Assembly (NCBI GenBank): GCA_963802795.1
Contig: CAWDJV010000004.1
Span: 397,442-461,441, forward strand
Direction: 5' to 3'
Source of the DNA: JAIBJN01 sp963802795
GTDB taxonomy: Bacteria > Actinomycetota > Thermoleophilia > Gaiellales > Gaiellaceae
Length of the DNA: 64,000 nucleotides
The notes beneath the pieces are model-generated. The model saw only the letters and a list, made by a program, of their open reading frames with translations, was not told the origin of the DNA and did no database searches. Within the stretch, counting starts at the first letter, position 1, and each line of letters opens with the position of its first letter. This document shows, one piece after another, positions 52,726 through 60,872 of the stretch. The translations under genes and the position numbers were made by a program.

Positions 52726-53140
52726 CCCGACGAATCCTCCTGCTCATGACCGCCCTCGCGCTGGTCGTCGCCGTGGCGGCCTGCGGGGGGACGACGACGA
52801 CGGCGCCGAGGAACCGGCCGCCGAGGAGACCACCACCGGCGGCGGCGGCGGAGGCGGCGGGGCGACCATCGCCCTCGCGGCCGATCCCGGCGGTGCTCTC
52901 GCGTTCGACCAGACCGAGCTGACCGCTGCCGCCGGCGAGGTGACGATCGAGTTCACGAACGATTCCGGCATACCTCACAACGTCGAGGTCGAAGGAAACG
53001 GCGTCGAAGAGGTGAGCGAGACGATCACCGAGGGAACGACAAGCCTCACCCTCACCCTGGAGCCCGGCGAGTACGAGTTCTACTGCGCGGTCGATGACCA
53101 CCGCGGAGGGGGAATGGAGGGCACGCTCACGGTCGAGTAG
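52722..53140 (+). CDS. Cupredoxin-type lipoprotein, frameshift in a G6 run
   Basis: The N terminus MTRRILLLMTALALVVAVAA ends in the lipobox AAC. The frame breaks at the G-run 52785-52790. One base changed there gives a continuing frame with an acidic/Gly linker and a cupredoxin domain: VTIEFTNDSGIPHNVEVEG with the first His, then EYEFYCAVDDHRGGGMEGTL with Cys, His and Met. These four are the type 1 copper ligands. The protein should be an extracytoplasmic electron carrier of about 138 residues. Its ATG overlaps the stop of the membrane gene. Confidence 0.75.
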
Positions 53141-53153
53141 TACCTTCCGTGGC

Positions 53154-54011
53154 GTGCAGCTGCTCGACCTCGAGCACCTCGGCCGCCCGCGTGTCATTGC
53201 CTCGTATCTGCTCGAGCACGGCGAGCCCGCGCTCGTGGACTGCGGACCGGCGACCTGCCTGGGCGCACTGCGAGCGGGGCTCGCGTCCCGCGGGCTCTCG
53301 GTCGGGGCGCTCCGCCATCTCGTGCTCACGCACATCCACCTCGACCACGCCGGGGCGGCCGGGGCGCTCGTGCACGAGAACCCGGAGCTGGTCGTCCACG
53401 TGAGCGAGATCGGCGCCCCGCACCTCGTGGACCCCACCCGCCTCGAGCGAAGCGCTCGCCGTCTGTACGGGGAGACCTTCGACCGCCTCTGGGGCCCGCT
53501 GCTCCCGGTCCCGGAGGCGAACGTGCGCGTCGTCGGGGGGCGCGTGCTCGACCTCGAGGCGTTCCCGACGCCGGGACACGCTTCGCACCACGTCTCCTAT
53601 CTGGGTCCGGACGGCTCCTGCCTGACCGGCGACGCGGTGGGCGCGCGGATCCCGCCCAGCGACTATCTGGCGCCGGTCTCGCCTCCGCCGGACATCGACC
53701 TCGAGGCGTGGGAGCGGTCGCTCGATGCGATCGCGACGCGGCGCCCGACGCGTCTCCTGCTCCCGCACTTCGGCGTCGTGGAGGACCCCGGGGCCCACCT
53801 CGAGAAGTGCCGCTCGACCCTACGGACCTGGGCCGAGCGCGCCCGCGACGGATCCGAAGAGGAGTTCGTACGCGCCGCCGAGGAGGAGCTGCGGGCCGCA
53901 GCCGATCCCGAGACGGCAGCCCTTTTCGAGCAGGCCGGGCCTCTCTGGCAGTCGTACGCGGGCCTGCGCCGGTACTGGGACAAGCGCGCAGAGCAATCGG
54001 CTACGGTGTGA
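53154..54011 (+). CDS. Metallo-beta-lactamase fold hydrolase
   Basis: A 285-residue protein starting at GTG 53154. The zinc-binding motif HIHLDHAG is at about residue 62, and the second His and Asp are in AFPTPGHASHHVSYLG and SCLTGDAVG. The last His is in LLLPHFGVVED. All ligands of a binuclear zinc centre are present. These enzymes hydrolyse thioesters, lactones or phosphodiesters; the substrate is not evident. Its stop overlaps the GTG of the sugar-dehydrogenase-like gene. Confidence 0.88.
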   Translation: MQLLDLEHLGRPRVIASYLLEHGEPALVDCGPATCLGALRAGLASRGLSVGALRHLVLTHIHLDHAGAAGALVHENPELVVHVSEIGAPHLVDPTRLERSARRLYGETFDRLWGPLLPVPEANVRVVGGRVLDLEAFPTPGHASHHVSYLGPDGSCLTGDAVGARIPPSDYLAPVSPPPDIDLEAWERSLDAIATRRPTRLLLPHFGVVEDPGAHLEKCRSTLRTWAERARDGSEEEFVRAAEEELRAAADPETAALFEQAGPLWQSYAGLRRYWDKRAEQSATV

Positions 54012-55120
54012 CGTTCGTGCGGCGCCAGGTGATCATCGGGGCTCTTCTGGCCCTGGTCGCAATCGCGCTCGCCCTGCCGAGCACGGCTTCGGCCGTCCGC
54101 CTCGTGCGCGTCGCGGGCGGCTTCGATCAGCTGACGCAGGTCACCGCCCCCCGGAGCGGCGATCCGAGCGGGACGCTCTACATGGTCGAGCAGGAAGGGC
54201 AAGTCTGGAAATGGCGGAACGGGAATCGCCGGCTCTTCCTCGACATTCGCGGCAGAGTGTCGTGCTGTGGCGAGCGGGGCCTGCTCTCGATCGCCTTCGA
54301 TCCCGGGTACGCAACGAACGACTTCGTCTACGTCAACTACACGAACAACGGCGGGGACACGCGCATCGTCCGCTTCCGGGCCAATGCCTCCCACTCGAGA
54401 GTCGCCCGCAGCAGCGGACGGCGACTCCTCGCGCTCAACCAGCCCTTCTCGAACCACAACGGCGGGCGGCTCGCATTCGGCCCCAACGGAAGGCTCTACA
54501 GCGGCCAGGGAGACGGAGGGAGCGCTTGCGACCCCGGCGGGCGGGCCCAGAATCTCCGCAGCAAGCACGGGAAGCTCCTCAGCATCAACCCGAGGAATCT
54601 CCGAGCGGGCTGGCGCATCGACGCCTACGGGTTGCGCAACCCCTGGGGCTACTCCTTCGACCGCGCGACCGGGCGGCTGTACATCGGCGACGTCGGGCAG
54701 GGCGCCTGGGAGGAGGTCGACACGCTGCGTGCCCGCCGCCTCGGCGGGACGCCCGAGAACTTCATGTGGGACGTCTATGAGGGCTTCGCCCGCAGCGGGT
54801 GTTCCAACGGCGGCCTGCGCGGCCCCGGTGCTCGGATCCGGCCCATCAGCGCATACAGCCACTCGCTCGGCTGCTCCATCACGGGCGGCTACGCCTACCG
54901 GGGACGGTCGATCAGGAGCCTCCGTGGCCGCTATGTCTTCGCGGACTACTGCTCCGGCAGGATCTGGAGGCTCCACTACGCGAACGGACGGCTGCGCTCG
55001 GGCCGGCGCCTGCTCCTCGACACCTCGCTCAACATCTCCTCCTTCGGCGAGTGGAAGAGCGGAGGGCTCCTCCTGACGAACCACGCCGGACAGGTCTACC
55101 GGCTCGCTCGGTCCCGGTAG
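54008..55120 (+). CDS. PQQ-dependent glucose/sorbosone dehydrogenase-like secreted protein
   Basis: A 370-residue protein starting at GTG 54008. A signal peptide is evident (VIIGALLALVAIALALPSTA). The rest is a six-bladed beta-propeller: GTLYMVEQEGQVWKWRNGNR, RGLLSIAFDPGYATNDFVYV, NHNGGRLAFGPNGRLYSGQG with the catalytic His in NHNGG, and WGYSFDRATGRLYIGDVGQG. The family oxidises aldoses or sorbosone with PQQ. No PQQ synthesis genes are in the window. The product is exported. Confidence 0.85.
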   Translation: MTFVRRQVIIGALLALVAIALALPSTASAVRLVRVAGGFDQLTQVTAPRSGDPSGTLYMVEQEGQVWKWRNGNRRLFLDIRGRVSCCGERGLLSIAFDPGYATNDFVYVNYTNNGGDTRIVRFRANASHSRVARSSGRRLLALNQPFSNHNGGRLAFGPNGRLYSGQGDGGSACDPGGRAQNLRSKHGKLLSINPRNLRAGWRIDAYGLRNPWGYSFDRATGRLYIGDVGQGAWEEVDTLRARRLGGTPENFMWDVYEGFARSGCSNGGLRGPGARIRPISAYSHSLGCSITGGYAYRGRSIRSLRGRYVFADYCSGRIWRLHYANGRLRSGRRLLLDTSLNISSFGEWKSGGLLLTNHAGQVYRLARSR

Positions 55121-55123
55121 CCG

Positions 55124-55864
55124 GTGAAGTACCAGTTCGTCGATTGCCGCTGGGAGCTCGGGACCCCGGAGCGGGGCCGCGAGCTCTATCTCGAGGGTCA
55201 CGTTCCGGGCGCCTCCTTCCTCGACGTCGAGCGCGAGCTCTCGGCCCCTCCCGCGAGCCCCGGCGGGCGGCACCCGCTGCCCTCCGCGGAGGACTTCGCG
55301 CGCGCGGCGGGAGCAGCCGGAATCGGATCGGGTGTCTTCGTCGTCGCCTACGACCAGGGCATGACCGGGGGCGCAGCGCGGCTCTGGTGGCTCCTCCGCC
55401 ACTTCGGCCACGACGACGTCGCGGTGCTCGCCGGTGGGCTCGGCGCCTGGGCAGGGCCGCTGCGGGCCGGGGAGGAGAGCGTCGAGCCGGCCGAGCTCAC
55501 GCTCCGGCCGCGCGAGGGAGACACGATCGAGGCGGCAGAGCTCGCCGCCCGGCTCGACGACGAGAGCCTCACGATCGTCGACGCCCGGCTTCCGGAGCGG
55601 TATCGCGGCGAGATCGAGCCGATCGACCCGGTCGCTGGACGGATTCCGGGAGCCCGGAACGCTCCGTTTCCGGACGAGCTCCCGCCGGACCTCCTCGGGG
55701 CCGGGGAGATCGTCGCCTACTGCGGCTCCGGCGTCACGGCGGCGGTCGTCCTCCTTCGGCTCGCCGCCGCCGGCCGAGAGGACGCGAGGCTCTACCCGGG
55801 GTCCTGGAGCGACTGGTGCGCGCGGGGGCTCCCCGCGGAGACCGGCCCGCCCCGAGCTACCTAG
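55124..55864 (+). CDS. Rhodanese-type sulfurtransferase
   Basis: A 246-residue two-domain protein starting at GTG 55124, 3 bases after the previous stop. The N-terminal domain is inactive: the position of Cys is taken in VVAYDQGMTGGAARL. The C-terminal domain has the catalytic Cys200 in IVAYCGSGVTAAVVLL. It transfers a sulfane sulfur to a thiol acceptor. Only one active domain is normal for this class. It is convergent with the ornithine cyclodeaminase-like gene. Confidence 0.88.
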   Translation: MKYQFVDCRWELGTPERGRELYLEGHVPGASFLDVERELSAPPASPGGRHPLPSAEDFARAAGAAGIGSGVFVVAYDQGMTGGAARLWWLLRHFGHDDVAVLAGGLGAWAGPLRAGEESVEPAELTLRPREGDTIEAAELAARLDDESLTIVDARLPERYRGEIEPIDPVAGRIPGARNAPFPDELPPDLLGAGEIVAYCGSGVTAAVVLLRLAAAGREDARLYPGSWSDWCARGLPAETGPPRAT

Positions 55865-56839
55865 TAGCAGCCTGTACCCGGCTTGGGGGTCGACCTCCCC
55901 GACGCCTTCGAAGGCCGGGGCTCCGGGATCCTCTCGCCACCGCTCGTACACCGCCGCCGCCACCGCGAGATCCTGGACGGCGAGGCCTGTGGAGTCGAAG
56001 ACGGTGATCTCGTCGGCATCCGATCTGCCCGGCTCCTCGCCGAGGAGGACCCTGCCGAGCTCTGCGACGTCCTCCCTGGCGAGCGTGCCTGCCTCCACCA
56101 GCCGGGAGAGGTCGCCGTTGTGGCTCGCCTGCTCCCACTCGTCGCAGACGACCCGCGCACGCAGGAGCTCCTCGACGGCGATCTCCGCCTTGCCAGGGCC
56201 GTCCGCGCCCATCAGGCTCACGTGCTGGCCCGGCCGAAGGCTTCCCGGCTCGTAGAGAACCTCGCGCCCGGGAGTCACCGTGGCGACCACGTCGGCCCTC
56301 AGTGCCTCCTCGCGCCCGGGCGCGACTCCGGCGCCGAGCTCCTCGGCGACCTGCGCGGTTCGCTCGGTCGCCGCGTCCCACAGGAGCACCTCTCGTCCGC
56401 GCGCGAGGAAGGTCCGGGCAACCGCCCGGCCGTTGACGCCGCAGCCGATCACGGCGGCCGGGCCGTTCCCGTCGGCGAGGGCCTCCGCGGCCAGCACCGC
56501 CGCCGCGCCCGTGCGGAGGGCCGTCAGGGCGCCCGCGTCGAGCTGCGCCAGCAGGCGCCCGTCCGTCGCGTCGGAGAGAAGGGCGATCCCGCCGACGGTC
56601 GGAAGCCCACGCTCGGGGTTGCGCGGGAACGACGTCACCCACTTGAGGACCGCGTAGCCGCCGCCACGCGCCGGCATCGCCCGGAAGTCGCCGTCCGGTG
56701 GCACGGGGACATAGACCTTCGAAGGCATGAGCCATTCGCCGCGGGCGTGGGCGAGGAAGGCCTCGCGCACGGCGTCGACCGCGTCCGCGGGGTCGACCGC
56801 CCCGTACACATGCTTGGCGGCGAAAACGGGAACTCTCAT
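55861..56839 (-). CDS. Ornithine cyclodeaminase/mu-crystallin family protein, C terminus uncertain
   Basis: ATG 56839 opens MRVPVFAAKHVYGAVDPADA. The substrate-binding region has GEWLMPSKVYVPVP and GGYAVLKWVTSFP. The Rossmann motif is AAVIGCGVNGRAVARTFLAR, and the C-terminal ITVFDSTGLAVQDLAVAAAV follows. Members convert ornithine to proline or reduce ketimines with NAD(P)H. In the main frame no stop occurs for over 2 kb because it runs into the antisense of the next genes. A one-base shift near 55890 gives the stop at 55861. The ATG overlaps the stop of the methyltransferase gene (ATGA). Confidence 0.8.
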
Positions 56840-57492
56840 CGCGGCGCAGTCTCGCCCACGTAGCGAAAGCCCGTCGCCCGAATCGTGTCCTGCTCGATGA
56901 GCTTCCGCTCGAGCGGTTCGGGGGCGACGTCTCCCAGCTCGTGGAAGAGGTACGGCACCCACGCGAAGAACCGCTCGCGGAAGTGCCTGTCGAGGCAGGC
57001 GCGCATCGAGGCGTAGGAGTGGAGATCCGCGTGGTCTGCCTCCCATTCGCCGAGGCACGTGTCGAGTGAGGCCGGCGCCGGGTGGCGGTCCCCTTCCGCG
57101 AGGTCACGGCGCCGATCGAAGTACCACGTCGCGGTCGGCAGATCGAAGCGCTCCTTGGCGAACTCGTCGAGCACGAGGACGCCCCCGGAGACGAGGAGCT
57201 CCGCAATCTTCCCGAGCGCTGCGGCCAGGTCCTCGACGTGGTGGAGCGAGCGGGCGGCAATCACCGCGTCGAACGGCGCGGGCTCTTCGAACGCTTCGAG
57301 GGTCACCCTCCGGAAGAGCGGGCCGGAGGGCGCTTCCGGGTCGATTGCGACAACGTCGTGACCGGCCTCCGCGAGCGCGAACGCGAGATCGCCCCGGCCG
57401 CAACCGACCTCCAGAACGCGGGCCGAGGGCGGCAGGTGGGTGAGAACGAACGAGTGAAGGTCCACGTACGCTGAGCCTGCTTTGCGGGTCAC
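56836..57492 (-). CDS. Class I SAM-dependent methyltransferase
   Basis: A 218-residue protein. Motif I, ARVLEVGCGRGDLAFALAEA, binds the SAM methionine, and HDVVAIDPEAPSG is the acidic loop. The post-motif APFDAVIAARSLHHVEDLA is the usual type. The substrate may be a small molecule. It is coupled to the downstream ornithine cyclodeaminase-like gene. The start overlaps the start of the HMG-CoA lyase remnant on the other strand by 11 bp. Confidence 0.87.
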   Translation of the reverse strand: MTRKAGSAYVDLHSFVLTHLPPSARVLEVGCGRGDLAFALAEAGHDVVAIDPEAPSGPLFRRVTLEAFEEPAPFDAVIAARSLHHVEDLAAALGKIAELLVSGGVLVLDEFAKERFDLPTATWYFDRRRDLAEGDRHPAPASLDTCLGEWEADHADLHSYASMRACLDRHFRERFFAWVPYLFHELGDVAPEPLERKLIEQDTIRATGFRYVGETAPR

Positions 57493-57715
57493 CCTATGCG
57501 AGGTCGGGCCGCGCGACGGTCTCCAGAACGAGCAGGCGGTGCTCCCGCCGGCCGTCCGCGCGGACCTCGTCTACCTCCTGCACGGGGAGGGGGTGGAAAC
57601 GGGTGTCGACCTCGACGCGCTCATCGACGTCTCCGAGTGGCTCGAGAGCCTCCTCGGACGGGAGCTCCCCGGCCAGGTTTACCGGGCCGGAGCCTTCGCG
57701 CCGGTCTCGGGCTAG
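57482..57715 (+). pseudogene. HMG-CoA lyase remnant with in-frame internal deletion
   Basis: The first 25 residues are the exact family N terminus, with VTLCEVGPRDGLQNE, where the Arg and Asp belong to the active site. The next residues are already the C-terminal end of the enzyme (DLVYLLHGEGVETGVDLDAL; WLESLLGRELPGQVYRAG). About 220 residues of the TIM barrel, including most metal ligands and the catalytic Cys, are missing. The product of 77 residues cannot be active. The junction near 57564 is in frame and lies at a DLV codon stretch. The downstream gene starts inside it in another frame. Confidence 0.8.
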
Positions 57716-59336
57716 CGGCCTCGGTTGGCTCCTGGCGGTCGGTGGGATCGCGGCCGGAGCCGCGCTGCTCCTCGTACGCATCGTCGCGGACGTCCACGAC
57801 AAGCCGCTCTTCGAGGACGAGGCGGTCAGCGGCCTCATCGCAGCGCGGCCCGTCGGGGAGCTCGTCGAGACCGTGATGTGGGAGCGGGGCGGAGGGCCGC
57901 TCCACTTCCTCCTCTCCCACCTGACGCTCGAGATCGACCCTTCCCCCTACGCCCTCCGCTGGCTGTCGGTGGTCTTCGCGGTTGCCGCGCTCCCTCTCTG
58001 CTGGGACGTGGGCCGACGGCTGGGCGGGCCGGTTGCCGGCGCGACCGCGGCGCTCGTGGCCGCGACCTCGTCCTTCCTGCTCGTCTACGGGACGTTCGCC
58101 CGCATGTACTCGCTCTACGTCTTCGCCGCGGCCTTGGCGATCGACCTGTTCCTCGTGGCGAAGGAGCGCCGCACAGGCCGGTGGGTCTTCGCCGCGGCCG
58201 CCGCCGCCTGGCTCCTGCCCGCGATCCATCCCTACGGTGCGTTTCTCGTCGCCGCCGAAGCCGCGGTCGCGCTGGCTCTCTGGCGGGGACGGCCGCTCCG
58301 GCCCGCGCTCCCCGCCCTGGCCGTCGGGCTCGCCATGATCCCGTTCGCCGTCGCCGACCTGCGGCTGGCCGAGCGTTTCTCGGTCGGCCTGGACGGAGAG
58401 GAGGCGATCGCGGCGCCCACGGACGCCTGGGGCCAGCTGGGCCGCGCCTTCGCCGCGACGGCCGGCGGCAGCGATCTCTACGCGGGAATCGCCATCGCGC
58501 TCGTCGCGGCCGGCCTCGTCGTGCTGCTTCGGCGCGATCCCGCCTTCGTCGCGCTCAGCCTGACGGCCTTCCTCCTCCCGCCGGCGCTGCTGGTCCTCGT
58601 CCGTTCGGGGAGCGAGCCGGGGCTCTCTCCGCGCCATCTGATCTTCATTCTCCCGCTGGCGGCCGCCCTGATCGGCGTCGCCGTCGCGAGGGCCGTGCAG
58701 GGCCGAGGTCCTTTCGTGGCCGTGGGGGCGGTGGCGGCTGTCGGCGTCCTTCTCTTCCTGGCCCCGCTCGGCGGGATCCGCGACCCACGCGACTGGTCGA
58801 ACGAGGTCCTCGGAGGGGGGCCGGCGGCGACCGCGACCGGCAGCGAGCTGAGGCTCGCTGCGCCCGCGCGCTGGCTGGAGGACAACGTCGGGCCGGGTGA
58901 TGTCGTCTTTCCGTACTCGGCGGTCTACTTCGCCGCGCTCGGCGCCGTCGGGGAAGCGAACGTCCTGCCCTATTCGCAGAAGACGCTCGTGTTGCGCGCC
59001 GCCGACCGGATCCGGACTCCGGTGGACCGTGTCGTGGTCGCTGTTCCCCTGGGGAGCGCCTATGTGGACGCCGGCCTTCTGGACGAGTCGCTCGGCCCCG
59101 GCTTCGAGGCGCACTCCTTCGGTGCGTGGGTCCTGGTCGAAGGCACCGGTCCGTACGCGGAGAAGAGGGATGCCCTCGCGGCCGTCTACCACGCGCTCTA
59201 TTCGACCCGCGACGCGGTGTTCGGGGAGAGCGACGAGCTCGCCTGGTACTTCCGCATCACGCTGTCGGCGCTCTGCGGCGCGGTCCAGACGGAGTGGGGC
59301 GGCTCGTGCCCGCTCGAGCCGGCCGTCAGCGGCTAG
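57603..59336 (+). CDS. GT-C type (GT39-like) membrane glycosyltransferase
   Basis: A protein of about 560-577 residues with 10-12 hydrophobic helices. The first extracytoplasmic loop has FEDEAVSGLIAARPV with the acidic DE pair typical of GT-C enzymes, which use polyprenyl-phosphate sugars. It continues with LVAATSSFLLVYGTFARMYS and LSPRHLIFILPLAAALIGVA, and a C-terminal soluble part with VGPGDVVFPYSAVYFAALGA. The start is uncertain: GTG 57603 is the first in-frame start and overlaps the HMG-CoA lyase remnant, but the family core begins near 57690. It ends 11 bp inside the next convergent gene. Confidence 0.8.
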   Translation: MSTSTRSSTSPSGSRASSDGSSPARFTGPEPSRRSRASGLGWLLAVGGIAAGAALLLVRIVADVHDKPLFEDEAVSGLIAARPVGELVETVMWERGGGPLHFLLSHLTLEIDPSPYALRWLSVVFAVAALPLCWDVGRRLGGPVAGATAALVAATSSFLLVYGTFARMYSLYVFAAALAIDLFLVAKERRTGRWVFAAAAAAWLLPAIHPYGAFLVAAEAAVALALWRGRPLRPALPALAVGLAMIPFAVADLRLAERFSVGLDGEEAIAAPTDAWGQLGRAFAATAGGSDLYAGIAIALVAAGLVVLLRRDPAFVALSLTAFLLPPALLVLVRSGSEPGLSPRHLIFILPLAAALIGVAVARAVQGRGPFVAVGAVAAVGVLLFLAPLGGIRDPRDWSNEVLGGGPAATATGSELRLAAPARWLEDNVGPGDVVFPYSAVYFAALGAVGEANVLPYSQKTLVLRAADRIRTPVDRVVVAVPLGSAYVDAGLLDESLGPGFEAHSFGAWVLVEGTGPYAEKRDALAAVYHALYSTRDAVFGESDELAWYFRITLSALCGAVQTEWGGSCPLEPAVSG

Positions 59337-60779
59337 GGACGAAGAGAAAGCCGCCGAGGGCGCCCGCGCGCTCCGCAAGGTTGTCCGAGCAGGGAATGCG
59401 GGCCACGACCAGGCCGTCCGCCGTCCGAGTGGCCTCGGCCCCCTCCACGAGGCTGTCTCCGGCCCCTGACGGCACGACGGCGAACGCCTGCGCGCACGGC
59501 TCGCCGCTCCACGGGACCAGTGTCGGGTGGCCCGGGAGATACCAGCTCACCGGCCCTCGGACCGCGTAGGCGCTCCCGTAGTAGTCGAGCTCGTGGGCGC
59601 CGCCGAGGATGGCAACCTGATCGCCCGGCTGCCAGCCCAGCTCGACGAGGGCCTCGGCGACCTCGTCGTAGGGGGGAGGGCTCGCTTCGCGCGCCAGCCC
59701 GACGGCCACGACCGCGAGCGCGGCCGTTGCGCCGACGAGCGCTGCGGCACGCGGGAGCGCGGCGAGGAGCGCGGCGACGGCGACCGCCGCGAACGGCGCG
59801 GCAGCGATCACGTTCCGCGTCGTGAAGAGGTCGACGGCCGCCAGCCAGAGGGCGGCTCCGAGGAGGACGGGACCGACCGCCAGGAGCGCCGCCAGGCGCC
59901 CCCTCGCCCCGAGACGCCAGAGGACGACGCAGCCGGCGGCGACCAGCACAAGGGCGAAGGCGCGGGCGAGGCCCTCCCAGAAGCCGATCTGGACGAGGTC
60001 GCGGACGAAGAGCGGCCCCGGGTTCCAGACGTAGGCCGAGTAGACGGAGGCAGCCTTGACGACGGAGAAATCGCTGATCCAGGAGAAACGCTGGTTCGAG
60101 GCCTGGGTCCAGGCCGACGGCGCCCAGAGGGAAGCGGCAGCACGCCGAGCCCGACCGCGGCGCTCGCCCTGCGCCTGGCACTGCGAGCCTCAGGGGTGGT
60201 CCAGAGCCAGACGAGCCCGACGACGGCGACGAGCGCGAAGAAGTAGTGGGTCACGAGCCCCGCCGCGGTGGCGACGGCGAGGGCGGCGAGTCGCCCCCCG
60301 GTCGGCGCCCGCGCGGCGCGCTCGAGGAGCCAGGCGAAGACGAGGCCCAGGAGCGCGTAGAGCGCGTAGGCGCGCAGCTCGGAGCCGCGGGCGACGAGCT
60401 GGGTGGCGAGCGCAGCGAGGATGCCCGCGAGCCCGGCGGCGGCGAGCGGGAGGAGCCGGCGGGCGTAGACGACCAGAAGGCCGGCGAGGAGCGCGCCGGA
60501 GACGACCCCGATCCCGCGGGCGGCCTCGACCGGAGCACCCGTCTTCTCGAGCGTCCAGGCGAGGAGGTACCAGAGCGGCGGGGTGGACTCGATCGTCTCG
60601 ATCCGGTCGAGCGCGGCCCCGAGCGTCGGCTCGACCATGACCCGTGCGGAGGCGACTTCGTCCTGCCACAGCGGGTACGCGACGGCCGGGATGAGGCGAG
60701 CCGCGGCGGCAATCGCCGCGACGACGAGGGCGACGACGAGGGTCGCGGGGTCGAGCCCGAACCGGGTTCGAGGTGCGAT
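59326..60779 (-). CDS. GT-C type membrane glycosyltransferase, frameshift and unclear start
   Basis: The N-terminal helix (TLVVALVVAAIAAAARLIPA) and the acidic motif AYPLWQDEVASARV lie upstream of the first ATG (60638). So the gene must begin near 60779, but no ATG, GTG or TTG is found there. Helices follow: VVSGALLAGLLVVYARRLLP and RLAALAVATAAGLVTHYFFA. A shift near 60135 leads to NQRFSWISDFSVVKAASVYS and to the C-terminal part ending GALGGFLFVPSR. Repeat copy D lies just beyond the missing start. The insertion or an indel may have taken the start codon. It is convergent with the previous gene and overlaps it by 11 bp. Confidence 0.65.
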
Positions 60780-60791
60780 GGTCGCCGATCC

Positions 60792-60860
60792 TAGGAGGAT
60801 TTGGCGGAATGATGCTCGTCGAGTGTTCGCGGCACAGCCTGCATTTCGTCAAGTCCTCCT
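60792..60860. repeat. Dispersed palindromic element, copy D (69 bp, short form)
   Basis: It has only the ends: AGGAGGATTTGGCGGAATG and, after a short loop, GCATTTCGTCAAGTCCTCCT. The arms pair over about 20 positions with few mismatches. The core of copies A to C is deleted. It lies between divergent genes, 13 bases before GTG 60873. Confidence 0.85.
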
Positions 60861-60872
60861 GGAGCGTCGGCC

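Noticed and set aside
53663..57058. A 1131-residue minus-strand open frame
   Set aside because: Only its first part (about 55861-56839) has family motifs; the rest is the antisense of the sulfurtransferase, sugar-dehydrogenase and hydrolase genes, kept open by high GC content.
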